Below are positions 25,901-32,500 of a stretch of 64,000 bases of DNA, one piece after another. Position 1 is the first letter of the stretch, and each line of letters begins with the position of its first letter. Made by a program: the position numbers and the translations under genes. The stretch comes from Helicoverpa zea (taxonomy: Eukaryota; Arthropoda; Insecta; Lepidoptera; Noctuidae), in contig NC_061474.1 in NCBI RefSeq assembly GCF_022581195.2, forward strand, positions 8,122,001 to 8,186,000, read 5' to 3'. The notes beneath the pieces are model-generated. The model was given only the letters and a program-made list of their open reading frames with translations. It ran no database searches and was not told the DNA's origin.

Positions 25901-26967
25901 TTATGTAATGTTATAACTCATTTTCATAAACTTAAAGAAATTATAATTGAATATAAAATATGCTATGTTCGAGTTGCCTAGATAATATAAAAGTCCAATT
26001 ATTACAAACATTTGTTATACCTTTTTATACAAATGGGCAGTAGGAAGATCAAAAATATTTTTTACTTACTTAAAATAACCTAATTCTTTCCCCAGGTACT
26101 CGCATGTTCTCGGGTTTCGGCGGTCAGGTGGACTTCATCCGCGGTGCCGCTGAGTCAGTGGACGGTCGCGGCAAGCCCATCATCGCGCTGGTCTCCGTCA
26201 CCAAGAAGGGAGAGTCCAAGATCGTTCCTACGCTTAAAGTTGGTCAGTATATTACAGATATGTTACTATGTTTTCACAATTTAATGAATGTTGGAAATGG
26301 ATCCATATTTTGAAATGATCATGACACGACACATGCGTTGATTTCATCATCGTCCACCTCATCTCATCATCTGCGTAGCCTTTTCCCAACTACGTAAGAG
26401 TCGGTTTCTAGTCCTAACAGATGCAGCTGAGTACCAATGTTTAACATGGAGTGGTTGCCCATCTGACCTCCTCAACCCAGTTACCCGGGCTACCCAATAC
26501 TCCCTGGTTAGACTGGTGTCAGGCTTACTGGCTTCTGAGTAACCGTAACCACTGCCAAGGATGTTCAAATGACAGTCGGCGTGACCTAAAGTTAATCCAG
26601 CTCTCCGAAACACGATCATTGGTGTTCAAGGTAATCTTAAAAAAGTACATACAAACTTTACAAAAGTTTGGTACTTGCCTGACTTGGACTGAATCCACAC
26701 ACCCACACATGAGAATTTAGTGCTTCACCAACTAGGCCTAGACTACCATATTACAAACACTAACCACAAAATCCCTTCACAGGAGCGGGAGTAGTAACAA
26801 GTCGTGCCCACGTGAACTACGTAGTAACCGAACAAGGCATAGCGGATCTCTTTGGCAAGACTCTAAGGCAACGCGCATACGAACTGATCAAGATTTCACA
26901 CCCCGACCACAGAGAAGCGTTGGAAAAGGCCGCATTTGAACGCCTTAAATGCATGCCTGCACCTTAG
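4802..26967 (+). CDS. Mitochondrial acetyl-CoA hydrolase/4-hydroxybutyrate CoA-transferase family protein (10 exons)
   Basis: Ten exons join to 1434 nt (477 residues plus TAG): 4802-4985, 15573-15735, 20373-20511, 20936-21026, 23073-23261, 24628-24754, 25075-25163, 25497-25616, 26096-26242, 26783-26967. All introns are GT-AG and every phase closes. The protein matches the insect and animal 4-hydroxybutyrate CoA-transferase-like family (Drosophila CG7920 type, from memory), which moves CoA between acyl groups. Residues 1-40 are rich in Arg, Ser and Lys with no acidic residue, as in a mitochondrial presequence. Recognisable family blocks include QGAAATPVPLLDA, PPDQHGYCSLGTSVDC, MPRTFGD, GIGSIPDAVL, HSEMFS (E279 is the expected catalytic glutamate), MVGSFLVG, SGFGGQVDFIRGAA, VVTSRAHVNYVVTEQGIADLFGK and RLKCMP. 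The exact substrate cannot be read from sequence. Confidence in family and exon structure is high. Confidence 0.94.
7454..7501. repeat. Three spaced copies of a TCGGCGCCC motif
   Basis: The near-identical string (t)tcggcgccc occurs three times at spacings of about 20 and 23 bases in an otherwise AT-rich tract. Each copy contains the palindrome GGCGCC. It may be a degenerate minisatellite or a decayed element end; no function is assigned. Confidence 0.5.
8990..9178 (-). repeat. Short A-tailed retroposon copy (family A), degenerate
   Basis: Begins on the + strand with a run of T, then shares 'cccctctcgctttgggtacagcgtg', a 'gactcttactgactaaaaccc' block (partly duplicated here) and 'aacaatcccgcagccccggg' with the copies at 14511, 21041 and 55002. 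The leading T-run means the element lies on the minus strand with its A tail at the left. Borders are approximate. Confidence 0.6.
10808..10880 (+). repeat. Internally deleted family A retroposon
   Basis: Carries 'aaggcctgccggggctgcaggattgttcgaaccc' joined directly to 'ttttttgacgtcgttaaaaaaa'. These are the two ends of family A with the centre missing, here in + orientation with the A-rich end on the right. Confidence 0.5.
11476..11849 (+). repeat. tRNA-derived SINE, first type
   Basis: The 5' part resembles a tRNA: an A-box-like 'gttggtctagttgtc' and a B-box 'ggttcgattcc' within about 60 bases, followed by a tRNA-unrelated body and a CAT-repeat tail. Flanks of attatgat (11468-11475 and 11850-11857) look like a short target-site duplication. 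It is a transposed pol III-type retroposon rather than a functional tRNA gene. Confidence 0.75.
12328..12711 (-). repeat. tRNA-derived SINE, second type (tail I), full length
   Basis: Minus-strand element whose head reads 'gtcgtggtggcctagtggg' with a B-box 'gcgggttcgatcccaggtc'; its tail ends near 'ggaggatgatgatg'. A perfect 16-base target-site duplication, acatcatatacctaac, flanks it (12312-12327 and 12712-12727), which fixes the borders. It is nearly identical to the + strand copy at 16082-16486. Confidence 0.88.
13083..13250 (+). pseudogene. LINE reverse-transcriptase C-terminal remnant
   Basis: One frame reads ...KRRGLKERWMDFVKDDM..., then DDVR, a stop, and ERMEERRHAAL. This resembles the 'RGRPKxRWxDxVKDDM ... 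RxxWRRRxRRADP' tail found at the end of many insect RTE/jockey-like ORF2 proteins. It is short, contains an in-frame stop and has no neighbouring RT domain, so it is a dead fragment. The clade is not certain. Confidence 0.45.
13690..13770 (+). repeat. SINE tail I fragment
   Basis: Contains 'ggtactcagctggttagactgaaagccgacctcaacatagttaggaaaaggct', the 3' part of the SINE that is complete at 16082-16486. No head is present, so this is a 5'-truncated insertion or a remnant. Confidence 0.6.
14028..14210 (+). repeat. LINE 3'-tail-like repeat
   Basis: Reads 'agcttctgctagcagtttgacccacatcccgtggga', then 'cctcgataaatgggctatctaac' and 'caaacaaactcttcagctt'. The same blocks recur at 32245-32402 and 45805-45980. 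It matches the general look of the abundant 3' ends of RTE-like LINEs in Lepidoptera; no coding part remains. Confidence 0.55.
14511..14676 (-). repeat. Family A short retroposon, complete copy with 17-bp TSD
   Basis: A 166-bp element flanked by a perfect 17-base duplication, atatctattggtccttt (14494-14510 and 14677-14693). On the minus strand it starts near CCTGCAGGGGCTGCAGG and ends in a short A tail (the T run at 14511 onward). The long variable target duplication and A tail indicate LINE-machinery retroposition. This copy defines the family also seen at 8990, 10808, 21041 and 55002. Confidence 0.85.
15573..15735 (+). CDS. CoA-transferase exon 2
   Basis: Encodes Gly62 (split) to residue 115 plus two bases of the next codon, containing the family block QGAAATPVPLLDAM near the N-terminus of the first CoA-transferase domain and the VHMHTE segment. 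Acceptor cattccag, donor gtttgt. It joins in phase 1 from exon 1 and leaves in phase 2. Confidence 0.93.
16082..16486 (+). repeat. tRNA-derived SINE (tail I), full length
   Basis: The head 'gtcgtggtggcctagtggg' begins at 16105 and has a B-box 'gcgggttcgattccaggtc'. The body ends 'gaccccaacatagtttgggaaaaggctcggaggatgatg'. A 17-base target duplication, tatacaggcccttattt, flanks the whole (16065-16081 and 16487-16503), which places an extra 23 bases of AT-rich sequence 5' of the tRNA head inside the insertion. Confidence 0.88.
16926..17229 (+). repeat. tRNA-derived SINE (tail II), full length
   Basis: The head is the same as in the SINE at 16082, but after 'cttagacaccaatggctgat' the tail switches to 'aaaaaggtgaaggaaaacatcttgagg...gtgcccagcagtgggacg' and ends in a short ctgtaa repeat. 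A 12-base duplication, tatttaacacat (16914-16925 and 17230-17241), marks the borders. Confidence 0.85.
17975..18092 (-). repeat. SINE tail I fragment
   Basis: Contains 'gcccttttcccaaatatgttggggtcggcttccagtctaac' and 'cgtctgcctatctgacctcctcagcccagttacctgg', the reverse complement of the SINE tail I. The head is missing. Confidence 0.65.
18951..20158 (-). mobile_element. Penelope-like element, 5'-truncated and folded back
   Basis: A 1.2-kb insertion flanked by a perfect 15-base target duplication, atacctcttttagcc (18936-18950 and 20159-20173). Its ends are a long inverted repeat of about 360 bp (18951-19312 against about 19767-20128), nearly identical. Between them the minus-strand frame carries a GIY-YIG endonuclease domain. 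Partial inverted terminal copies of this sort are characteristic of Penelope-like elements, which retrotranspose by an RT plus GIY-YIG nuclease. The RT part is absent, so the copy cannot move by itself. Confidence 0.85.
19089..19769 (-). pseudogene. GIY-YIG endonuclease part of Penelope-like polyprotein
   Basis: A minus-strand open frame of 226 codons. Its core reads VYKLECDCGLSYIGQTKRSI..RVKEH, the GIY-YIG nuclease signature with a preceding CxC pair, followed by HTLDKAQHYIRFD and REAIEIKKHPNFNREDG, all typical of the Penelope C-terminal region. The apparent N-terminus (MSTCQASIVV...) runs into the fold-back junction and is not native; the reverse transcriptase is lost. The first part of the frame in the right arm is mirrored by the reverse-complement copy at 19751-19990. 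Confidence 0.85.
20246..20312 (-). pseudogene. tRNA-like remnant
   Basis: On the minus strand the segment has an A-box-like 'tggcgcaatggtcac' and a B-box 'agggttcgtttccctg' spaced as in a tRNA, followed by a T run. The acceptor stem does not pair and no trustworthy anticodon arm can be drawn, so it is read as a tRNA-derived SINE head or tRNA pseudogene. Confidence 0.4.
20373..20511 (+). CDS. CoA-transferase exon 3
   Basis: Encodes residues 116 (split Arg) to 162: SVSLFMAANVRKSVAEGRSD, then IFLQDIPKLFHRKIIKPDIALIQ. The stretch matches the family block before the PPDxHGY motif. Donor gttagt; leaves in phase 0. Confidence 0.93.
20525..20690 (-). repeat. Degenerate SINE tail I fragment in intron 3
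   Basis: Shares 'gagtaccagtgttttacctagagcgac', 'gatctcctcaatccagttacccggg' and 'ggcttctgactactcgtaacgattg' with the SINE tail I in reverse orientation. It takes up much of the 424-bp intron 3 (20512-20935). Confidence 0.6.
20936..21026 (+). CDS. CoA-transferase exon 4
   Basis: Encodes residues 163-192, beginning VSPPDQHGYCSLGTSVDC, the most recognisable family motif, and ending at VNSPIIV with one base of the next codon. Acceptor tttccag, donor gtaagc. Confidence 0.95.
21041..21170 (-). repeat. Family A retroposon copy just inside intron 4
   Basis: A T run followed by 'aaatcatcaaatgatcccgctgcgctgtg', 'gagggagtgtcagactcttact' and 'tgtaccaaggcc' matches the complete family A copy at 14511. 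It begins about 15 bases after the exon 4 donor. The right end is truncated or diverged. Confidence 0.7.
21213..21613. mobile_element. GC-rich foldback MITE with TTA target duplication
   Basis: A 401-bp element whose ends are long inverted repeats beginning GGGTGCGTCCACATCTGGCG; the arms stay recognisably complementary for about 80 bases, with many CGCG-containing words. It is flanked by TTA on both sides (21210-21212 and 21614-21616). It has no transposase and is far more GC-rich than its surroundings. The 3-base TTA duplication suggests mobilisation by a PIF/Harbinger-type transposase (inference). Confidence 0.8.
21831..22042 (-). repeat. LINE/SINE-tail-like repeat, reverse orientation
   Basis: Contains 'ctactaatattataaagaggaaaactgtg' and 'tttatcccggtacgggtagtagttaccacgggacg', ending 'accgcgggaaaacggctagta'. 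These words recur across Lepidoptera and, in part, in other introns here. The core looks like the reverse complement of a '...ccgcggtttcacccg' tail. Confidence 0.45.
23073..23261 (+). CDS. CoA-transferase exon 5 (functional copy)
   Basis: Encodes residues 193 (split Ala) to 255: AQINVNMPRTFGDAIIHMSHID, then an acidic stretch, and IGQLIGQNLVENGATLQMG. MPRTFGD is a family hallmark. The acceptor is ttacag and the donor gtaagt. This is the only one of three copies that has the acceptor and the first 23 or so codons, so it is taken as the real exon. Confidence 0.93.
23541..23675 (+). pseudogene. Second, partial copy of CoA-transferase exon 5
   Basis: Repeats exon 5 from 'tctcacattgacacggctg' to the end, including the gtaagt donor, with only silent-looking changes over the 45 codons. 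It lacks the acceptor and the MPRTFGD part; upstream is SINE-like sequence ending 'gacttctg'. If spliced from a cryptic upstream AG it would duplicate an internal segment, not replace exon 5. It is treated as a pseudo-exon. Confidence 0.75.
23896..24031 (+). pseudogene. Third, partial copy of CoA-transferase exon 5
   Basis: Starts at the same internal point as the copy at 23541 and lies 355 bases downstream of it. It also keeps the gtaagt donor. One change turns the Gly of ENGATLQ into Cys (ggc to tgc), and there is no acceptor. The following intron sequence is shared with the second copy for about 80 bases, so copies two and three are the most recent duplicate pair. Confidence 0.75.
24628..24754 (+). 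CDS. CoA-transferase exon 6 (catalytic glutamate)
   Basis: Encodes residues 256-297: GIGSIPDAVLSALKDHKDLG, then IHSEMFSVGVIDLVKRGCI. E279 in HSEMFS corresponds to the expected catalytic glutamate of the family, which forms the glutamyl-CoA thioester. The family usually has SDG after EMF, from memory; here the residue is Val. Donor gtacgt, phase 2. Confidence 0.93.
25075..25163 (+). CDS. CoA-transferase exon 7
   Basis: Encodes residues 298-327: EKKFHRGRMVGSFLVGNRAL, then YDFVDNNPFV. It matches the family block around GSFL(I/V)G. Acceptor ttttcag, donor gtaagt. The flanking introns (24755-25074 and 25164-25496) are short; the second contains LINE-tail-like text near 25300-25440. Confidence 0.93.
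25497..25616 (+). CDS. CoA-transferase exon 8
   Basis: Encodes residues 328 (split Glu) to 367: EMLEIDYVNNTHIVSLQPKM, then TAINSCIEVDLTGQVCADSI. MTAINSC(I/L)EVDLTGQV is strongly conserved in the family. Acceptor cccacag, donor gtaaga. Confidence 0.94.
25858..25920. repeat. Short strong hairpin in intron 8
   Basis: The left arm 25858-25887 (tgagttataaaattacataa onward) and right arm 25893-25920 are almost perfectly complementary around a 5-base loop. The arms are AT-rich. It may be a minimal foldback remnant; no transposase or flanking duplication is seen. Confidence 0.7.
26096..26242 (+). CDS. CoA-transferase exon 9
   Basis: Encodes residues 368 (split Gly) to 416: GTRMFSGFGGQVDFIRGAAE, then GRGKPIIALVSVTKKGESKI and VPTLKV. 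SGFGGQxDFxRGA is the signature of the second CoA-transferase domain. The donor is gtcagt, a slightly unusual but valid GT site. Confidence 0.94.
26365..26745 (-). repeat. Old, degenerate SINE (tail I) in intron 9
   Basis: Runs from 'gcgtagccttttcccaactacgtaagagtcgg' to a decayed tRNA-like head near 'tgcttcaccaactaggcct', in reverse orientation. It fills most of intron 9 (26243-26782). The divergence from the copies at 12328 and 16082 marks it as an older insertion. Confidence 0.7.
26783..26967 (+). CDS. CoA-transferase exon 10 and stop
   Basis: Encodes residues 417-477: GAGVVTSRAHVNYVVTEQGI, then ADLFGKTLRQRAYELIKISH and PDHREALEKAAFERLKCMPAP, ending in TAG at 26965-26967. These blocks are the conserved C-terminus of the family, and the protein ends where family members usually end. 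Confidence 0.95.
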
Positions 26968-29372
26968 AAAAAGAAAAATTAAAAAATTATGTTCTTTTTT
27001 TAATTTTATTATATGTTGTATTTTTTGGGATTTTTTGTGTAAGATCTTGGTGTAGGTTTTTTTTTTGAATAAGAAAGCGTTTTTTGTCGTTTAAAAAGGA
27101 GTGTAAAAGCTTTGCAATTTTTACAAAAATGTGTTGGTTTTTGCCAAAAAAATATTGCATTTACTATGTATTAGCAAACGATTAATAATACATACGTTAA
27201 CATAATGCAATGTACTTTGGAGGTAGGATAGTTACTGGGAGTTTAAAAGAACATCATTTTAAAGAATAAAAAGTTATATAGGAAAAAGTGGATGGCGTTA
27301 TCAATGTGTAGTTTTGTCTGTTAGCCCAGTTACAAGTCAAAAAACGGAGAACCTCCTTTTTTAAGTCCTTTAAAAATGGCATAAAACGCTTCTTATTTCC
27401 TATACCAAGATCTTGTCAACAGAAATCCCAGTTTTTTTTTAATCAGCTGATTTTAAATCTACACCAATAAAATGTATTTGTTATAGAATATTTTCAAACA
27501 AACTGTACATCCGTTATCCTAAGTATTTAAGTGCTTTTTATTCCATGCAATGAAATATTTTTTATTATATGAAATGAAATGTTCATGATTGTTTTAATAG
27601 GTTTTGGGTTCCAAGTTGATTAAGACCTGGGCTGACTTGTTTTAAAGTACATAGTTTCATAATATCAATTTTTGAAATATATTTCAAAGACCTCACTGCC
27701 TGATATGTAAACTTACCTTAAAACTGGTTGGCTATGGGGAAAAAAAATACTAAAATATAGTTGAGAGAAATAGTACTATTACTGTTTCTACAAGGTTTAA
27801 AAATATGCCCCAATATTATACCACAAATATCAGAAAATAAACGACAATGCAAATCATGTTTAAAAGTTTTGTGCATTTTGTAAAAATATAAAAAATACTT
27901 TTTTTTTCTTTATAAGTGTTACCATCAAATAAAAATTATAGTGGTGTAATATTAAAAAGTATTATCAAATTCCCTAGTCCAGTTAGTAGCTAGACTTGCT
28001 TTTTGTCTAGTACTTTTAAATAGAAACTGCACTCGTACATCGTTAAAATGTCGACGGACATTTATTAAAGTAAAAAGTATTGATAAGTGTCGACGCACTT
28101 GCGTGTTAGATTGCTAGAATTTCATTATAAATGTAACTAGCCTAGTTTTTGTAGTAAACACGAAATGATATCAATGAAATAAGCGAAAATATGTTATTCG
28201 AAGTAAATGTACATGCGCAATAAATAAACTAGCTTTATTTTTAGAATTATCTCGAATTTATTAACGAAACCGTTTTTTGGAAATGTTTTTAAATCATTTT
28301 TTAATGTTACGTGTTTGTTTAAAATACACGATGTTTTATAGTATACAACGCTGATATTGTACTTTGTGTTTTTAATGAATTAAAGATCATATACCTACAT
28401 TAGAAAAATAATGTTTATGTCTTGACCTATTCCTCCAACATCGAAATATTTTAAACCTGAAAAAACCGGCTTAGTGCGATTAGGACTCATAATGCATGGT
28501 TCATAGAAGCAGTCAAAGTACACATATTTTAGCACTTTGCATGTGCGTGTCTTTGAATCTATTGACTTTGAAATAAACCTCAGTGCCATTTTCAAAAACA
28601 ACCTATGTATGTATACCATGTAAATGACACATAATCAAAGGTATACCCCAAGTACAGGTTTAGTGCAGCGTAAAGCGTAAAGCCGAATAGAATACATTTA
28701 TTTACTATGTGAGTTTCAATTGTGTACCTAGTCCTAATATTTTTGGAAGGACATGACGAAAGATGAATTGATGATCATGGTTCCGTTTTTGCGTCATTAC
28801 ACTACAGTATTTAAAAAAATATGACTAAAAGTTTACAGCTACTTTATGAACTGTTTGAAATTCGCGCTAGTAAAATCGCTTTCAATCTGACTCTACGTCT
28901 CAAAATAATTACTGTGAAATAAAATGCCAATTTAGAAAGAATTACGAAGATAATAATATTGTTTAGTTCTTCAGTTTTTCATTAGTTTGTCGAACATCTT
29001 TTGATGAATGATTACAATGTAAAATTAGGTTACGACAACTAGTGAAGGAAACCATATTGTGGCTTGACACGTGCATAAGTATTAATAATCTCACATTACA
29101 TAGCAATAATTTTGCTTCTGGATCTTTGAAATCTGGATTTCCATTCTCTGATGAAAGAATACAAACTTCCTTTTTCTTTCCGAGATTTCGTTCAGAAACA
29201 CTATCTGTCATTCAAAAGTGTCGTTGACCGAACCGGTGTCTTGTCTAATATTAAAAAAATTGGCAACCCCGATCCCAGCTGTTCGCGTGTCGGAGTGTTT
29301 ATTTGAAGTATTTTTGTGTTAATTCCTTACAAAATTTATAATTTAAATTAGACTGACCAACTGAAACCTACC
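26968..29372 (+). other. 3' UTR of CoA-transferase, intergenic DNA, and upstream region of CK1 first exon A
   Basis: AT-rich with no conserved coding potential. AATAAA signals occur at 27265-27270 and 27466-27471, either of which could end the CoA-transferase mRNA; a further AATAAA-like cluster is near 28220. The last 150 bases before 29373 should hold the promoter and 5' UTR of the first alternative CK1 exon, but no core motif is clear. Confidence 0.5.
27265..27270 (+). terminator. Candidate polyadenylation signal of the CoA-transferase gene
   Basis: A canonical AATAAA about 300 bases after the stop codon. A second at 27466-27471 is equally good, so which is used cannot be told. Confidence 0.4.
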
Positions 29373-29504
29373 ATGAATTCGTTTCAACATGCATTAGCTG
29401 TTAGGAAAGAGTTATTAATTGCCGGCAAATACAGGATAATCAGAAGAATAGGTGGCGGTTCGTTCGGAGATATTTATTTAGGTATAAACATTTCAAATGG
29501 TGAG
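29373..29504 (+). CDS. CK1 alternative first exon A
   Basis: Encodes 44 residues: an N-terminal lead, then RKELLIAGKYRIIRRIGGGS and FGDIYLGINISNGE. It carries beta-strands 1-2 of the N-lobe with the complete glycine loop. It ends GAG before gtaagt, in phase 0, so the shared exon continues E-EVAVK as in other CK1 proteins. The ATG follows 'cctacc'. It is one of three mutually replaceable first exons. Confidence 0.9.
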
Positions 29505-32500
29505 GTAAGTGGCTGTATTTTAATGGTAAATTAAGAGCTAAACTAAGTATCTGTGTGTACAGTAAATTTCGTGTTCCTAAATTGTGCGAGAGTGGTTAAA
29601 AAAATAGTAAAAGTATTGGTATGCAAAGGGCATCTGAATGTTAACCTACATACGGTTGAGTCGCTCTATTATCAATTTATTCTTAGTTACATCACGAATA
29701 CGTCGGTGATTGTTAAGACAGACGACCGTGGCAGTGAATACTAGTCGCTAGAGGGTTCATTTATATTGCATGCTGCAGTTTAGCGCTAGTTAAATAAAAG
29801 TTTTAGTTTTGCAACTTCTATACTTTATAGGCATGTATATCAACATAATGATAACTGGACCACAGCCTAGAACAGTGTAAAAACTATGCATAAAAGAGTT
29901 TTCTTTCCAATATTCCCTTTAAGAGAATGTGTGGGAAGGAAAATAAACATTATTAATAAATAATAACATAACTCAATACACCTACTGTGTTTTATGAAAT
30001 CATGAATTATTTATAAGCTATTAATATACCCTAGATATTTACTGACTTTAAAGTAATTTAGCTCCCTGAAATAATACTCCAGGATCTTTTTTTTTTATTT
30101 ACTAAGATTACACAATGTTTTGTAAGATTTGTATGGTGTTTTTATACTTACTCATTCTTATTAAGTGAAGAGGTATTTGATTCAAGCTCCAGGAATTTTC
30201 AATTGTTCTTATCTAAAGATTACTTTAAGATTTCTCATAAAATGTAAAAAAGATGTATAGATAGATAAGAGTTATAATCTAAAAGGTAAAACACATGCTG
30301 ATTAAATTAAATTATCACTCTGCTAATAATTCTGATGACTCAATATCTTTAATTTTATTTATGATAACAGCAATGTTAACAGTTCATGAGGAAACATATG
30401 AATATGAAACATCTATAAGTATCCCACTAATATAATAAATGAGAAAGTTTGTATGTAAGGATGTATGTATGTTTGTTACTGTGTCTCACCTAAATTATTA
30501 AATAAATTTTGATGAAACTTGGCAGTAATTTAACTTGAGACCAAGTCCACTTTACGAGGGATGTACAAATTGAATCACAGTAAAAATAATATTGTACAAG
30601 TATGTACCTTAAGACTTGAATAGTTGCACATAGGACTATAGAAATGCATATTATAATTTTGCACTTGTATTTCTGGAAGCATGTTTTAGACACATATATT
30701 TTCTTTTCCCTATGAAACCACTAAAATCCTTATAGACACAAAGTTACGTTTTAATAAATAGGTCGTCTATTATATTCCTACTCTGTTTTAAGATTCTACC
30801 AAATAGTAAAAAACGTAGATTTTTGGAAACTGGCAACATTATTCTTAAATGGCTACGTTTAGAAACTAGATGAGGTTACCTCTTTGCTCAATATTTTATT
30901 GATTTTTATGATATTTAAAAATAGAAAACATGTTGTATCAGTATCCAACGCATATTTTCACTTCAAAAGTTACACACTAATTTTAAAAATATTTGTTGTG
31001 TTATTTAAAAAACCTTTGAGACACAAATATTTTTTAAAATTCTAATCGGAAGAAAGTACTGAGATTTACGCGTGGCCTACTTTTCGAACGCATTACGTCC
31101 TCCATTCAGTCACAGTTTCGTAAAATGTAGCCGTGAATTTATTATTGTTTTTATTCTAAAAGTGCGTAATTTGTGCTTTCGAGTTATATTTTACATTCAT
31201 CTGGACGATTAATAATAATCTGCAACCATGTCGACTTTTATGAGTTCACGGAAGGAAATATTGATTACTGGAAAATATAAGGTGTTGAAAAAAATTGGCG
31301 GAGGATCGTTTGGTGATATTTATTTAGCGATCAACATCGCGAGTGGCGAGGTAATGTGATTTATTTCGTATATAGTTTAGTAAATCGTGATTACATTAAT
31401 TTTCTTTCGTAACAAATGATGAAGGCCCACCACGCGTCATCGATGGATGGCACATTCTATGGCGGGTAGGGGGGTGCATGTTGATTATTTTTTATGACGT
31501 ACTAACTAAGGGAAACGAAGATTGGACATTGATATGATATTTCCAGGGTCGTTGGAGATCGTATGACTAATCTTTAGCCAAATCAAACTTGCAACACGAA
31601 ATATTTCCGTGAAATACGTACTCGCACAATGGTTAAGATTTCTACCATAAATCGCGTCTGTGTCAGCTTTCACCTCATTATGTTCGTTTATTGTTCGGAG
31701 ATGACCCCCTCGAGAGCAATCTGAACAAATTACTATATTTTAGCATTTTGTAGCAATAAAAATCATAATACTCATGCTGATTGCCATATTTGCGAGTGGG
31801 TCAATGGATCATAAGGTCTGTGTCAATATTACATCACAGAGACAATGATAAAAACCTTTATGCTTAAGACTTCATGAAATACTTGCAAAAAATAGGTTTT
31901 ATATCAGTACAGAAATAGTTGCAGCTGTGACCTTGGCTAAACTAGATTATTGGGTCACTGGCTAGAATAATAGAGAAATACAGGAATCTTGGTATATTAC
32001 AAATGTTTTCAGTCATTATTAGGTTTATTCTTATCTTTTCTGCATGTCCATTGTTATGACTGTTGAAAATAACAAGGTCTTTGTGTTGGCGCAATAAAAC
32101 AAACATAGTCAGTTGTAAGCTGTACTTTACTAAACACTATTCTACCACACAATATTTAACTGTAGTTGAACTAGAAACAACTGCAAATATGAGAATACAA
32201 AACAAAATATAATTCAATTTTTTCCAAGTATGTATTATATCATAACACTAGCTTCTGCCAGCGGTTTCACCCGCATCCCGTGGGAACGCCTTAAATATAG
32301 CCTTCCTCGATAAATGGGCTATCTAACACTGAAAGAAATTTTCAAATCGGACCAGTAGTTCCTGAGATTAGCGTGTTCAAACAAACAAACTCTTCAGCAA
32401 GAAATAAAATAAATCCCAACAAGCCCTAGTGTCAGAGTTTTCTCAAATCCGCTTGATGGTTTATTTAAGAGGTCTCTGAAAACGTTGTAGTTTCTGAATT

